64,000 nucleotides of DNA from Paragonimus westermani (taxonomy: Eukaryota > Platyhelminthes > Trematoda > Plagiorchiida > Troglotrematidae). The stretch is from positions 193,324 to 257,323 of the forward strand of contig QNGE01000412.1 in the NCBI GenBank assembly GCA_008508345.1. The letters are read 5' to 3'. Each line of letters starts with the position of its first letter. Positions within the stretch are counted from its first letter, which is position 1. Below the pieces are notes generated by a model. It was not told where the DNA came from. It did not search any database and saw only the letters and a program-made list of their open reading frames with translations. Of this stretch, positions 23,158 through 33,576 are shown piece by piece. Both the position numbers and the translations under genes were made by a program.

Positions 23158-25819
23158 CTGTTTTGCACGACGGAGGATCACGAACATTACCGCGATAACT
23201 AATTAGGTCTGATTTCACATTTTTACGCGACGTATCATTAAGGATTTCTATTCACTACTGCTCAGCATTCTGAACGAAATATCTATCTCTGAAGCCAACA
23301 AAGAAACTAAGAGACATACGGTCCTAGGGAAGATCTTGGACTCCAAACCTTGTACAGCTTCATTCAGTGAACGAATTACAAGTCGAAGACTACTCTCTCA
23401 CTAACGTATCCGTTCATCGTACCCTGCAAGATTCTGCTGCCTCAGTTGGGTATCCGCAGCGGTCAAAGTCGTTTCCGCTGTACTCCCCATGTGTTGATAA
23501 GTCCTAACATTCTGTTGTGCAGTTTTGTTGTTCACGTATACCCGGAACACTGTCATTTGTGCATAATATGCTCATTTATGTTGGCTTTATTCACCATCTG
23601 AATTTGTCTGGTTTTCAAGTCAGTATGTCAGCCGAATTCCAATTAGTAAAATAGTCCATCTGATCGACCACAGAGACTGAATGGTTCGCCTACATGGAAG
23701 ACCAATCTACGGTATTGAGCAAACAAAGTACGTTTAGGACAATAGATTAAGAGTAAGCGGAGTTAAAAATGGTAGGTGTTCACACGCCGTAGGGTTGGGA
23801 AAAATGTAGTCTCCTGTGTTTTGCTGCGTTTTACTAAACGCTCCAAGATACTACTTAAACCATTAGCAGACGATTCTCATTGATCAGGAACGAATGACCA
23901 GAGATTCACCATCTAGTTAAGTTTTAGGCGCGCGAGTTATTGCGTAGGCATAATACATTTCCAGTAAGAGATATACCATTACTAAACCCAATCTCTAACC
24001 ATGTGGCGGTGGATGACTTCATTGGCGTGTTCAGAGGTCACTTGTACTGATACGCACGCTACGGTCAACCAGAGCTACAATTAGTTTTACTCTTTCTCTC
24101 TATCAAGTTCCCAGGAATTATTTTATACGTTTACCTCTGTATGTTTATTGGCTACGTTGGAAAGTTGTTGCATGCTCTAAGCGAGCTATTTTCTTCTCAC
24201 TCAGTTTTATGTCGTTAGAACTGTTTTCTTCACATTTGTGCGCCGTTCAGTGGGTAATATTCTTCGATCATCGTAGAGAAAAGAATGCACATAACTAGAA
24301 AATTCCCTTTCATTCGTGTAGACAAATGAACCAACAAACTTGTGGCCACGTGGAGATGGAATCACGTGACAAATTATGTTGAATTCATCTTACCACTAAA
24401 GCTCCTTACTGCGCCCCATGCAATGTTACTATTCAAAGACCCTTTTAATTTCCCATTTACATCAACCTTTCGATCAATAAAACACCGTCAATCGACCCGG
24501 GCCCTTCGAAAACAGACACACCTCCAAACGGACTCCTAGTCTGCTACTTGAACACTATGGTGTGAACCATGAATGTATGTTTGTGCATTCATCAGATTAT
24601 TCTTAGATCTAAACACAACAAGGTCAGGTCTGATGCCTAACGAAGAGCAATCGGGATCACAGAATGGCAGGCGAGAAAATTGTGGAGGGGCAAATCAATG
24701 AAACCCGACAAAATCCTTTACGACCTTAGAATGGATTAATGAGTGGCCAACTTGAAAACTCACTGGAATCTATGCTTAACTCTAAGCAGGCCGATCTTGT
24801 CAAGACATTGATATCGCTACTATAACAGTGTTCTGGCTAAACTCCTCACGATCGTGTTGGGACGGTTATGGTGAACACAGCTAGAGACAGTAAGTTGGGC
24901 AAGTCGACAATCAGACAACCACAGGTCCAGTATGATGAGACAGCGAGAGACGTTTAATGCCATATTTGAACGAGGTGGGCCGACAGACCAGGAAGTGTAA
25001 ACATTTAAGTGTGCATAATGACGTTTTTTGGTTAGACTGGGTCTTTTCCGTGGATCATGTGTTGCATGTAAATTTGTATGCAACTGTATGAAGTAGACTT
25101 CCATGCTGAACTGCTTGGAGTGTGACCCTCAGCATTGCCCAAACAGGAATCTAGCTTGCTACTTACAAACAGATTGCGGAAACGCGCCTTTCCAGTGCAA
25201 AAACTGATGTGGGTCTTGAAAAAAGACAGGTTTATGACAACTGCACCTAAGTCTGATATAACCATATTGCTGCAAAAATTATCTGAAGCCCTCAATCTCT
25301 GTATTTCTTGTACGGTGTGATCTTTAGAATGCAATGAAGCCCTCTGGGTCATCGTGTCAGTCACGTGCTTCGCACTGCTTCGCTGATGCTATATTGTATA
25401 GTATGTAATATGCATTCAAAATATATTCTACTATGTACTACACCTAATTCACACACATAAGGTAAACTCCAGGTCGCAATTCATTTCTGTATCTTATGTT
25501 AATTATGGGAGCTAACAGCTTTCAAGAAACTCATGAAATATCTCGGATCAAAGAAAGGGCAGTGGATCTTAGGTGAGGTGCAGAACTCTAGTACACAGCT
25601 TCTACACATTAACCGATGACATTCGCCAATCAATGAGACTAGTTCACAAATTTTGGATAAACAGTGATATCAAGTAGACATTATCATCAGATCTTCCAAA
25701 GTTTAGACAAAAAGTCTTGCCATCCAAAATTATCAGCTGTTCTGTAGAGTCCTCTAGTTCAATTTAAAAACATATTTCGGTGTTACTTTCTTTTTTCTCG
25801 TTCTATTGTACACCTGTAG
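23158..25819. other. No supported gene; one weak minus-strand exon candidate
   Basis: A minus-strand frame across 25032-25364 contains a TTT|GTAAGT donor near 25163. If it is an exon, it would encode a segment with NMVISDLGAVVINLSFF, but the acceptor side is poor. Frames at 24342-24539 (plus) and 24820-25104 (minus) have no family. No repeats seen. Confidence 0.27.
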
Positions 25820-26007
25820 AGTCCTGAAAATACTCCACACGGAGTTCACCACAGTTCTATGTACCTTAAAGCTACTGGCTGCTTGTCGTCAAATTCATTA
25901 TGATGATTTGCTATTTCAAATATTCCCGAATATGTTGGTAATCTGTATTCTTGTGCAATTTCCCCTTAGTTACTTGCGATCCATCCCGTTTAACGGCTAC
26001 GTATCTG
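25820..26007 (+). CDS. Candidate internal exon, hydrophobic unknown protein
   Basis: A long pyrimidine tract (TTTCTTTTTTCTCGTTCTAT) leads to an acceptor TGTAG at 25819, and a GTAAGTAT donor follows at 26008. The 188 bases are open in one frame (phase 2 in, phase 1 out). The translation is hydrophobic, with LKILHTEFTTVLCTLKLL and FPNMLVICILVQFPLSYLR. It could be two membrane-spanning helices or repeats of a helical solenoid. An alternative 32-base intron inside (GTAATC to CCCCTTAG) would put a stop in frame and is rejected. No family is recognised. Confidence 0.3.
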
Positions 26008-28863
26008 GTAAGTATAGTGCATTAGTAGACAAATCGTATGTTGAAAGTCTATTTGCGCCGATTAGCCGAGCTTTTGGGTTCGAACGTGGTCACCGGTTAA
26101 CCAGCAGACCTTCACCATATACTGTCTGACCTCGGATCATTCGATTTTCAAGCGACCATTTCTGCTACCTCTTTACTCTGGACACCACACACCGTTGGTC
26201 TGATACTGGCAAATCCATCTTTTCTGTTCAGAACCGCCTCCTCTCTTGAGAAAACGTTTTTACTTATTTGAAATGAACCGGAGTATGTTAAATTGTTGAA
26301 AAGTAACCTTTGCTACGTTTTACCTGTTCGACCTTTATTCCTATATGCTCATTGTTGACCTCAACTATTATTCTCGATTTTCTGATTTTGGACTGTTCAT
26401 TGATCATTATGCACCATATAAGTACCTTGTACTTTTCTCCTTGTTGCAAACTTTGTTGGAGAGAAACAAAGTTGCTTTTTGTACCCGTCCTTTTGTCTGT
26501 GTTGGGAGCGATTAACGAGGACAGTCGCGTTATTCCAAGGAGCAATAATTTCCGTGTTAATTATTACGAGGGAGAAAATCCGATTCCTATGAAGCGCATT
26601 ACTATACCGTGGAAGAACCAACGCATTCTGTCGAGAGTTTATAACACCTGACAAATAAACAAGCTAATCAGTGGGGATTCGTTCTATGAAGAATTATCTT
26701 TATCGACCGATTAGAACGTTATCTTTTTGAAATATTCCATCACTCTAGACATGCAGTGTGAAGAATAAACTTCGCTGAATTGAGTTAATATAGATTGAAG
26801 CATTCACGGTGTGACTTACAAAGGCTACTCAACTCATCCCTGCTGATGAATTGGTAGCAGGCGCATGGAATAAAACGGTCCTAATCCTGCAATGGTGGAA
26901 TGTTCTTGCATTCACTAACTCGCCTACTATCGAGCGTGTGCATGCATATGATTTTGTCCAGCATCCACTGATGAAAGTGTGGCCCATCATTCCGTCTTCT
27001 ATTTCAAATTTCGATTAACCGCTACAACGTGGTTTATGGAACACACCTTGTCGAGTTCGAAATTCTGCTTAGTCGGGTGGTTAAGAGTGGTACTCAGTGG
27101 CCGTCATCTACTCGATGGTGCTAGAGTAGTGTTCAACACTGACTACAGTAGGATGAGTTGTCCGTCCTAGGTGAGTAGATGTTCAATCAGTCCATAAGTG
27201 AAACCGTAGCGGGTGTGGAAGTGAGATCCGTGTATACTTGGAGTCTCTCTCAACCAGCTGACCGATCCGGATAAACAGTCTGTTTTATAAACTAGCATAT
27301 CAGTTGCGGTCGTCTTGGAAAAAGTGAATATCACTTCTTTTCTAAGTAGTGACCTAACGGACTTCGCCAGTGCCTTTATTCTCAGTAAATTAAGAACGCG
27401 TTTCCAGTAAACAACTGGCCACATTTACTCATTCTTTTGTGTGTAGTTTGGCTGGAAGCAAGTCGTTCTTATCTCTAATTCGCATTCAGCAAAAACTGAA
27501 CTTTCTCACATTTGTAGGCAGACTCAATTGTGAGCCATTCGGGATTAATCTAGATTTAGACTAAGGGCAACAGCGAATATAGCTGCGCAGTATATGATCT
27601 ATAAACCGAGTTAGTGTCACGTCTGTGAATGATAAATTTCAAGTTATGGCAAGTAACCCAAGCAACTTACTGGGTATTTGGTGATAAAACTGATTAGAAC
27701 GTAGGATGTGTAAGAGTAGTTACCGGGGCCACTCATTAAACTGCCCAACAGCGAGGTCATGGACAGGTGCACTGTCAACTGATTTCAGCCTTCTCCATCA
27801 ACAGAAAAATATATGCTTTAAAATGCTTTTCTTGTTAATGATCGTGCTAGTCTTCAAAAAATTCCTACCGATACCACACTTGTAAGAGGTTTAAAGCTTA
27901 AAAATAATCAGCATTTCACTTCCAAAAAACCGACAAGCCCATTGGCATTGTTTTTCTGGGCAAAACAGGAGATCCCATTAAAATGCCCACCACATTAAAA
28001 AGAACGGACTAAACTAAAGGTTTGCAGGCCTGAAATTGAAAAATTAACTTTTTCGAAGCTGAGTGCGTATTTGATCCGCAAACCTTCAAAATAATTTGTC
28101 CTCTCGGTGTGATAATTCTCAAGTTTTACCATTCCTTTCAAATTCATGAGGCGGGGGAAACGCTTCCACCAAATTTTAGACTGTTCTTTGGCCAGGTGGC
28201 TGTTAGGTGTGCAACAGTGTGTTGCGCAGTACTTGGATGCTATTAGTCAGGCAATTCCTGTACTCGTGTGTAGTTACTGAATAGAACACACTCCAATCCG
28301 TGCGCTTTTACAGTCTGCATCAGTTCGTTATTCGTCGAGATTTCCATTGAGTCAGTTAAGTCAGGCATACAGCAAGACGTTCCATTTCACTGAGTTTGTG
28401 GGCATCACCTAGTCTGTCTCAGTTAACGGTGCTATATTACTGCACTTAGTAAATTCAACGCATTCGGTTAAGGTGTCATATGTGTGTCTGGAAAATACCC
28501 AGCAGAAGTCATTCAGTTGAGGGTTGTAATAGTGTACACTTCCAGTAGAAAATGAACCCAGTGAAATTCTTCCGCCTAGCTTGTGCGTACCCACAAAAAC
28601 TTTGTGTTTTGGCAATACCGTGACCAAGTCTGCACTTCGTAGATGGGTCCAACTTCACTATCCAAATATGCAAGACCGACTAGCTAAAATCACCACTTCA
28701 TACTTTTTCCACTTCATCGATGACTGTTTTCTAAAATTTCAATAAAAATGTAGTGAAGTTACCAGAAGGAAGAACACAAAACGACCTTCTAAGTTGAAAT
28801 AAGAAGAAACTTACACTGTGGTACGTCTGCTTCATGGGATTTCCGTACATGGATCAAATTGCT
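26008..28863. other. No supported gene
   Basis: A plus-strand frame at 26310-26651 (113 codons, ending IPWKNQRILSRVYNT) overlaps two minus-strand frames, and no splice signals decide between them. Minus frame 28409-28627 is protein-like (GGRISLGSFSTGSVHYYNPQ) with a GTGCAG acceptor-like site near its start, but no link to the exon chain at 28864 was found. No repeats. Confidence 0.27.
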
Positions 28864-29096
28864 TCAGATCCCAAAGACATTCGTATCCATGTATTCAACT
28901 CTGTTATCCGCTTTTAGGAGTTTGCGAGCACAAAGAATTAGGATAACCCGAAACCCTCCATCAAGTGTAGTTAGTGTATAATTACAATCGCTGTTTGATC
29001 CGAATTTCCAACCTATTCTGGTCACAATGTATTCTTCTTTCGAGTTGTAACTGGCTAGGTAGTGAAACAGAGAAGATAAACCTTGTGAAGTACTAT
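28864..29096 (-). CDS. Candidate terminal exon of a minus-strand gene
   Basis: The acceptor is strong (TTGTTTATTTTAACAG, ending at 29097) and the frame is open for 76 codons to a TGA at 28866-28864. Phase 1 at entry matches the donor of the exon at 29288-29387, completing a Tyr codon. The translation contains STSQGLSSLFHYLASYNSKE and GGFRVILILCARKLLKADNR. The other two frames stop within a few codons of the acceptor. No family is recognised. A GTAAGT...TTAG pair of about 30 bases lies in the presumed 3' untranslated region near 28815 and may be a short intron or chance. Confidence 0.4.
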
Positions 29097-29287
29097 CTGT
29101 TAAAATAAACAATGATTAAAAACGGTTCCTGAGAAGCTTATAATATTTCCATGTTGCAGACAAGCAGTTAGTGACGTAGCTCAGCTGAACATTCATCTCA
29201 TGATTTTAATGAGCACAAAGATTTTTCTGAATTTATTCGATCGTTAATTTGCGGCAAATTAACCGGATCACTAACTTCTTCACATAC

Positions 29288-29387
29288 AATTGGGCAAAAG
29301 ACGAGAGTTTCTAAATAAATCAGTAACTGTCTTTGGAAAAATTGTCTCCAGGGGACGAAGAAATGCATGGGTTTCTAGATTATCTGA
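29288..29387 (-). CDS. Candidate exon joined in phase to 28864-29096
   Basis: On the minus strand the acceptor CTTGTTCTACCCAG ends at 29388, and a GTATGTG donor begins at 29287. The 33 codons plus one base include THAFLRPLETIFPKTVTDLF and then RNSRLLPN. Phase 0 in and phase 1 out fit both neighbours, and the intron to the terminal exon is about 190 bases. A 45-base segment with splice-like ends near 29495-29540 could be an extra exon using the later CAG at this acceptor, but it does not fit the phase of the exon at 29742. Confidence 0.38.
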
Positions 29388-29741
29388 CTGGGTAGAACAA
29401 GTTCAGATAAGCTTCAACTGGAGTATGTACCGCAGCAAACTCTTTGTCATATCCTTTGAGATGAATTAGACTCCAAAACCTGATCACAATTTACCTCTGA
29501 ACAGTAACGAGCAAACAATTGGTTCCGTTACCCAAAGGCTGTTAAATTGGAGAGTGTAAAATGGACAGCCACTCTAAGTACACTCCTCGTTAGCCAAATG
29601 GTCATTCGACTGATTGAATCCTAGTTGGACGAAGACTAGCGAACTGATGCGTAAGGTCAGAGTTTTCACAACTGGCCTTCTTATAGAGCCAGTGCACTGC
29701 AGAACAATAGCTCAATGACGCTCATTGGTTACATCACATAC

Positions 29742-29850
29742 TGTCATTGCAAGAAAAAGTCTGATGTCTGTTGCCGTCAACAGAGCAAACTTGATGCTTG
29801 CTGTTTTTCCATTTTTGACTGTAAGATCGATCTGCACAGAATTATGTGAA
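29742..29850 (-). CDS. Candidate exon of the same chain, possible PH-like strand
   Basis: The donor GTATGTGATG follows codons reading ATDIRLFLAMT, and the frame is open back to 29850. Two acceptors are possible: TTCTGTGCAG ending at 29832 (phase 0) or GAAACAG ending at 29851 (phase 2). The second fits the upstream exon at 30260. The segment VQIDLTVKNGKTASIKFALL followed by TATDIRLFLAMT looks like the last strands and closing helix of a pleckstrin-homology-type fold, but this is a shape argument only. No sequence family is claimed. Confidence 0.33.
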
Positions 29851-30259
29851 CTGTTTCAAATCGCTTTTGCTCATAATGCCTCGTTAATTCCGACCAAGAG
29901 TAAAACACGTCGAGCAATATATTGTCGTTCATCTAACTCTAATGTTCGCCATTCAAAATGATTTATGTGTCACAATTCTCTTGTCTTCGTTTACCGCAAC
30001 TGCCTTGTAGGTACGCGGATACCGTTTAAAACGAAATTATAATAGGTACATTGTCATTCCTTTAATAATAATGTTATCATCAGCACGTGTTACCCGAATT
30101 GTCTGTCCCCGTCAATTTTTGAGTCAGCGATAATTGGCGTAAGATCCGATTCATACAAATTGAACTTCACTCAATGTTTGTAATAGCCTTTTTTGTTTAT
30201 TCAGACCTTTCAGCCAGTTCCTCTTCAAAACAAACAGGCGGTTCAAATTCCAATCTTAC

Positions 30260-30360
30260 TAGAGCTCGTCACCAGCGCATATCTCCGTCATGTTCACCAG
30301 TTGCACTCCCTTAACGATGGTGACCATTGCGTCGTTGGCAACATAGTGAACACGACCGAA
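30260..30360 (-). CDS. Candidate exon, overlapped by an open plus-strand frame
   Basis: The minus strand is open from 30360 to a GTAAGA donor at 30259 (phase 2 out) and reads GRVHYVANDAMVTIVKGVQL and then VNMTEICAGDEL. Codon third positions are GC-rich compared with the surroundings. The acceptor (ATATAAGAG) is poor. The plus strand of 30205-30391 is also open and has an excellent acceptor and a GTGAGT donor, so one strand must be chance. The minus reading is preferred because its donor phase fits the exon at 29742-29850. A further open segment upstream (about 30514-30620, with FVVYSPLSYTWISVSNSLI) may extend the chain. Confidence 0.3.
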
Positions 30361-31920
30361 CTCTTATATCTAAATGGGCAGACAAATTTGTGTGAGTAAC
30401 CGAAATCCTATGATACATTGGTGCTGCCTACTGTTAGTGCACCCAGATGAGAATGGAAGTGCTCGAGTGCGTCTACACAACAGTTTTACGTCGCTGCTCA
30501 CCACACACACGTACCTATAATTTTCCCACCTATTCCTGATTAATGAGTTAGATACACTTATCCAAGTGTATGATAGAGGAGAATAAACGACGAATTTGTC
30601 ATTGTTTTCCCGAGAGACTACACGTACGTTTTATCGGCCTGACACCATCTGAAACACACAGTGTAGGCCTGCTGACGGTTTGTTCATGTATTCCTACTTA
30701 TTTGCATGATGAACCAACCGTTATGCATTGGTGATGGGTGTGTTCATAATTTATCTACATGTTTGCCACGCACAATACTCTCAAACTTGTAACCATTTTG
30801 TGCCCCATTCTGTCCGTTGGTTCAAAACCGACGGGTGTTATATACCGCTAATAGCTGTTTTTAATAAACACCCTGATCAACCAGTTTGGTATTAACGGTT
30901 TGTCCGCTGGACTGTGTCTCATAATCACGCTACCTTGAGCATGTTCGGCTTGGTCACGAGAAAATAAGCGTAGGAAAACAAGCTTGGATTCAGTGTTTCA
31001 TCGTTTGGCTAAATCAAACAATATTGTCAGAATACAACTGGATGGTAGATAACATATTACTAAAAACAGAAGTGTCAGTCGTTAATGTTTACTTGGTTTG
31101 ACTCATGAAATATAATCGCACTTCGTCTAGTAAGTGAAATAAGTTTGTGAGCATTTCATCACATCTATATAATGGTTCTGTTCTGGATTTGAATGCAACA
31201 CCGCGTGACTCTTTATGTTTTGACTAGCCGTTTTCGAGGGCAGGAGGATGCTGAGTGTAGAAGAATTGACCGTACATGACCTATGACAGGCGTTGATTAT
31301 GCCACACAGACTTGATTGAGTGATTCGAAAGAGTCAGTCGGATGGGACTGGTGGTTTGACTTGATCGAATGCGCAGTGATAGCAGACGGACACGACTTTA
31401 TCGACGATTGTCTTGATTAGATCGTGTGATGCTATCAGGCGCGTTTCGATAATTCCTGTTTTATACTCTCTTTATTGGTTGCTCTGCTGAAATCAACAAA
31501 ACGGTGACCGCAAGATGAAGTGACGTGAACAGGAAAATACTTTTTTGTCCCGAGACGCAAAATTGGTGTGTTATTAAACTGGCCATGAAATATGATACTG
31601 TTTGTTGTGCTGTGTCTTGGTTAATTTTCCAATTTCAGCCATTACTTTTGAAGGCAATCGAATATTGACAGACAGTTTGTCTGCACTTTTCGGTTGATCT
31701 TCCCAGACAGTGGACTAGATTACGTTTTTATTATGGTAGTGAAAAATTTGCTAAAGATTGTACAATCCCTTGATCAAGTTACCATACAATCCACCTTCTT
31801 TTGGACCAGGCTATCCTTGCAACCAGACTTCGATACGTCTAAAACATGACACTCACAGACAAAATGGAAAGTTTTGCATGCCGAGTTTATGCGTGACACT
31901 ATTTCACTAAGGTTTTTCGA
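30361..31920. other. Presumed intron or intergenic DNA
   Basis: Apart from the possible minus-strand exon near 30514-30620, nothing supported is present. No repeats. Confidence 0.3.
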
Positions 31921-32314
31921 CTCCTGATGAGTAGCCGGGGATTTGGTTTATTTCCAAGTTGACCGTCATTCACGTTTGATTGCAGCCTTCACATTCAGAT
32001 AGACATTGCAGCCAGCCTCTTATGAAAAGAAGCACTAGACTCGAGTTTCGCTCTCATTCGAGCGGCCGGGATTTGAACTTCGGCCATTGACCTCATATCA
32101 GGTAGGACCGAATCATCAGATCTGGACGCTTTATAACCCCGCGATTAGTTTTCTAAAATATCGCCTTGCAGGTTCAATGAAATCAGTAATCTCGACCTGT
32201 CTTGAAAGTCCAAATCGCGAGGTTTTCGATTAGAGTTAACAACACCGTTACTGTGTCTCCTCTCGAAACGATCGGGCAACCTGATCGGTGTTCATAAGCG
32301 AGAGTGGCTAAGCG
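31921..32314. mobile_element. SINE-family composite, two segments in opposite orientation
   Basis: The first part (31921 to about 32120) is the SINE in minus orientation: tail (GATGAGTAGCCGGGGATTTG and CAAGTTGACCGTCATTCACG), body (CACTAGACTCGAGTTTCGCT), then a B-box remnant GGATTTGAAC. The stretch between the B and A boxes, about 36 bases, is deleted. After GACGCTTTATAACCCCGCGA the sequence flips to the plus orientation of the upstream half of the unit (TAAAATATCGCCTTGCAGGT through GATCGGGCAACCTGATCGG), ending near 32314 before a run of T. It is a rearranged copy of the same unit seen at 40738 and 45390. Confidence 0.7.
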
Positions 32315-33498
32315 TTTTTTTTATTCGTAGACCATACGGATAATATCACCTACTTAACGTTCAGAAAAGTGGACAACTAATTAACTACTGCGTAGCTTGC
32401 AATAGAAGTATCAGCCAATAGTGTGCTTAGTGGCGACCTCTTGAATACTCTGTCTTGTTCGCTGTACAATTTGAGAAAAGAAATTAAAGCAAACTTTGTA
32501 TGCGTGGCAATATAGCAACTGCATCAAGTAACCTGACATTGTTCCCACTATGGTACCGCTGTTTGCAATATACTCTCTGAGAAACTCAGTCCCCTTACTG
32601 GGTATGTCAGTTGCATAGGGAAATGTGACGCCAAGGATAGAGACCTACCTGTCACGTTCACTTGCTTGATCGCGTTGTTGTGTTTATACCAGCTCTCTTG
32701 CCCCTGCACCAAAACATTTTGCTTTATCGCTTAACGGCGCATTTATTTTAATTAACTGGTCGACTTTCTTCACGGTAGCTATCTCATCGTCTCTGTTAAA
32801 TTTAGACGTTGTTAAACCCTCATTTCAATTTGGAGATTGCGTGAAAGCTGAGTGTTCTCTGTAGTTAGTAGGCTTCCAGTTAATGAGTTGCACATGCACT
32901 ACTGACAGTGTTACTGAATTGGAGTTGCTTCAAACATTTCTGGATCAACAAATGACGAAGGTTGAAAACTGTTAAATTGATCATGAAGCCTCTCAAACGC
33001 ATTCTCTAAATCTAACTCCCTAAAACTACCCTTCCAGCAATAGAGCTTCTTTCCCAATGATAACATTTTGACCACAAATTTCCCAAAGGTAAAAACAGAA
33101 AATTATATATGAACCACCCAGAACTTTCAGGGAATTCAGCTTTAACTATGATTGAGTTCAGTTCGCAAGTAAGTTGCCTCTATTTCTCGTCATTTGGCAA
33201 ACTCGCTTACTTTGCTCAGCGTTAACTCAGTTATGATTCTTACATAGATAGTCTCTGTGTGGTCCAGGTAACACGCACTGCTCATCCGCTCACCCTTTTC
33301 GTTTGACAGTAGCCGATGTAATCGTGATTGGTGTTAAGTAACTAAGTCTGATTAATCCAACCAGACGGACACCAGTAACTGACGTCTCACCGCAGTGACA
33401 TACTATCTATCCTTCTCATTGAAACGGGATGATAAAACACCAGAAAGAAGCTTGTTAGCTGCATAGTTTTGTGTGCTCACGGCACCCAGTGAACTCAC
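32315..33498. other. No supported gene
   Basis: AT-leaning DNA. If the start exon at 33576 is real, this is its first intron. No downstream exon was placed here. Confidence 0.3.
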
Positions 33499-33576
33499 CT
33501 GTTTGCTGTAAGCTGAATAGAATAATGAACTTGTTCCGTTATCACCTCTTGCTGCTGTATTTCGAAAACTTTCCAT
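33499..33576 (-). CDS. Candidate start exon, unknown protein
   Basis: ATG at 33576 is preceded in frame by TAA (context GATAAATGG, A at -3 and G at +4). The frame runs 26 codons to an excellent CAG|GTGAGT donor at 33498, phase 0. It reads MESFRNTAARGDNGTSSLFY followed by SAYSKQ. There is no signal peptide or known domain. It could start the gene whose 3' exons lie at 28864-30360, because its phase 0 exit is compatible with some of the entry choices there, but intervening exons were not found. Confidence 0.27.

Noticed and set aside
25930..25970. Short intron GTAATC...CCCCTTAG inside the candidate exon at 25820-26007
   Set aside because: Removing it brings a stop into frame within eight codons.
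29495..29540. 45-base micro-exon between chain exons
   Set aside because: It has splice-like ends, but its phases do not fit the exon at 29742 in any open frame.
30193..30399. Plus-strand exon with strong splice sites
   Set aside because: The minus strand of the same bases carries a frame that fits the phase of neighbouring exons; both cannot be favoured, so the plus reading was not listed as a gene.
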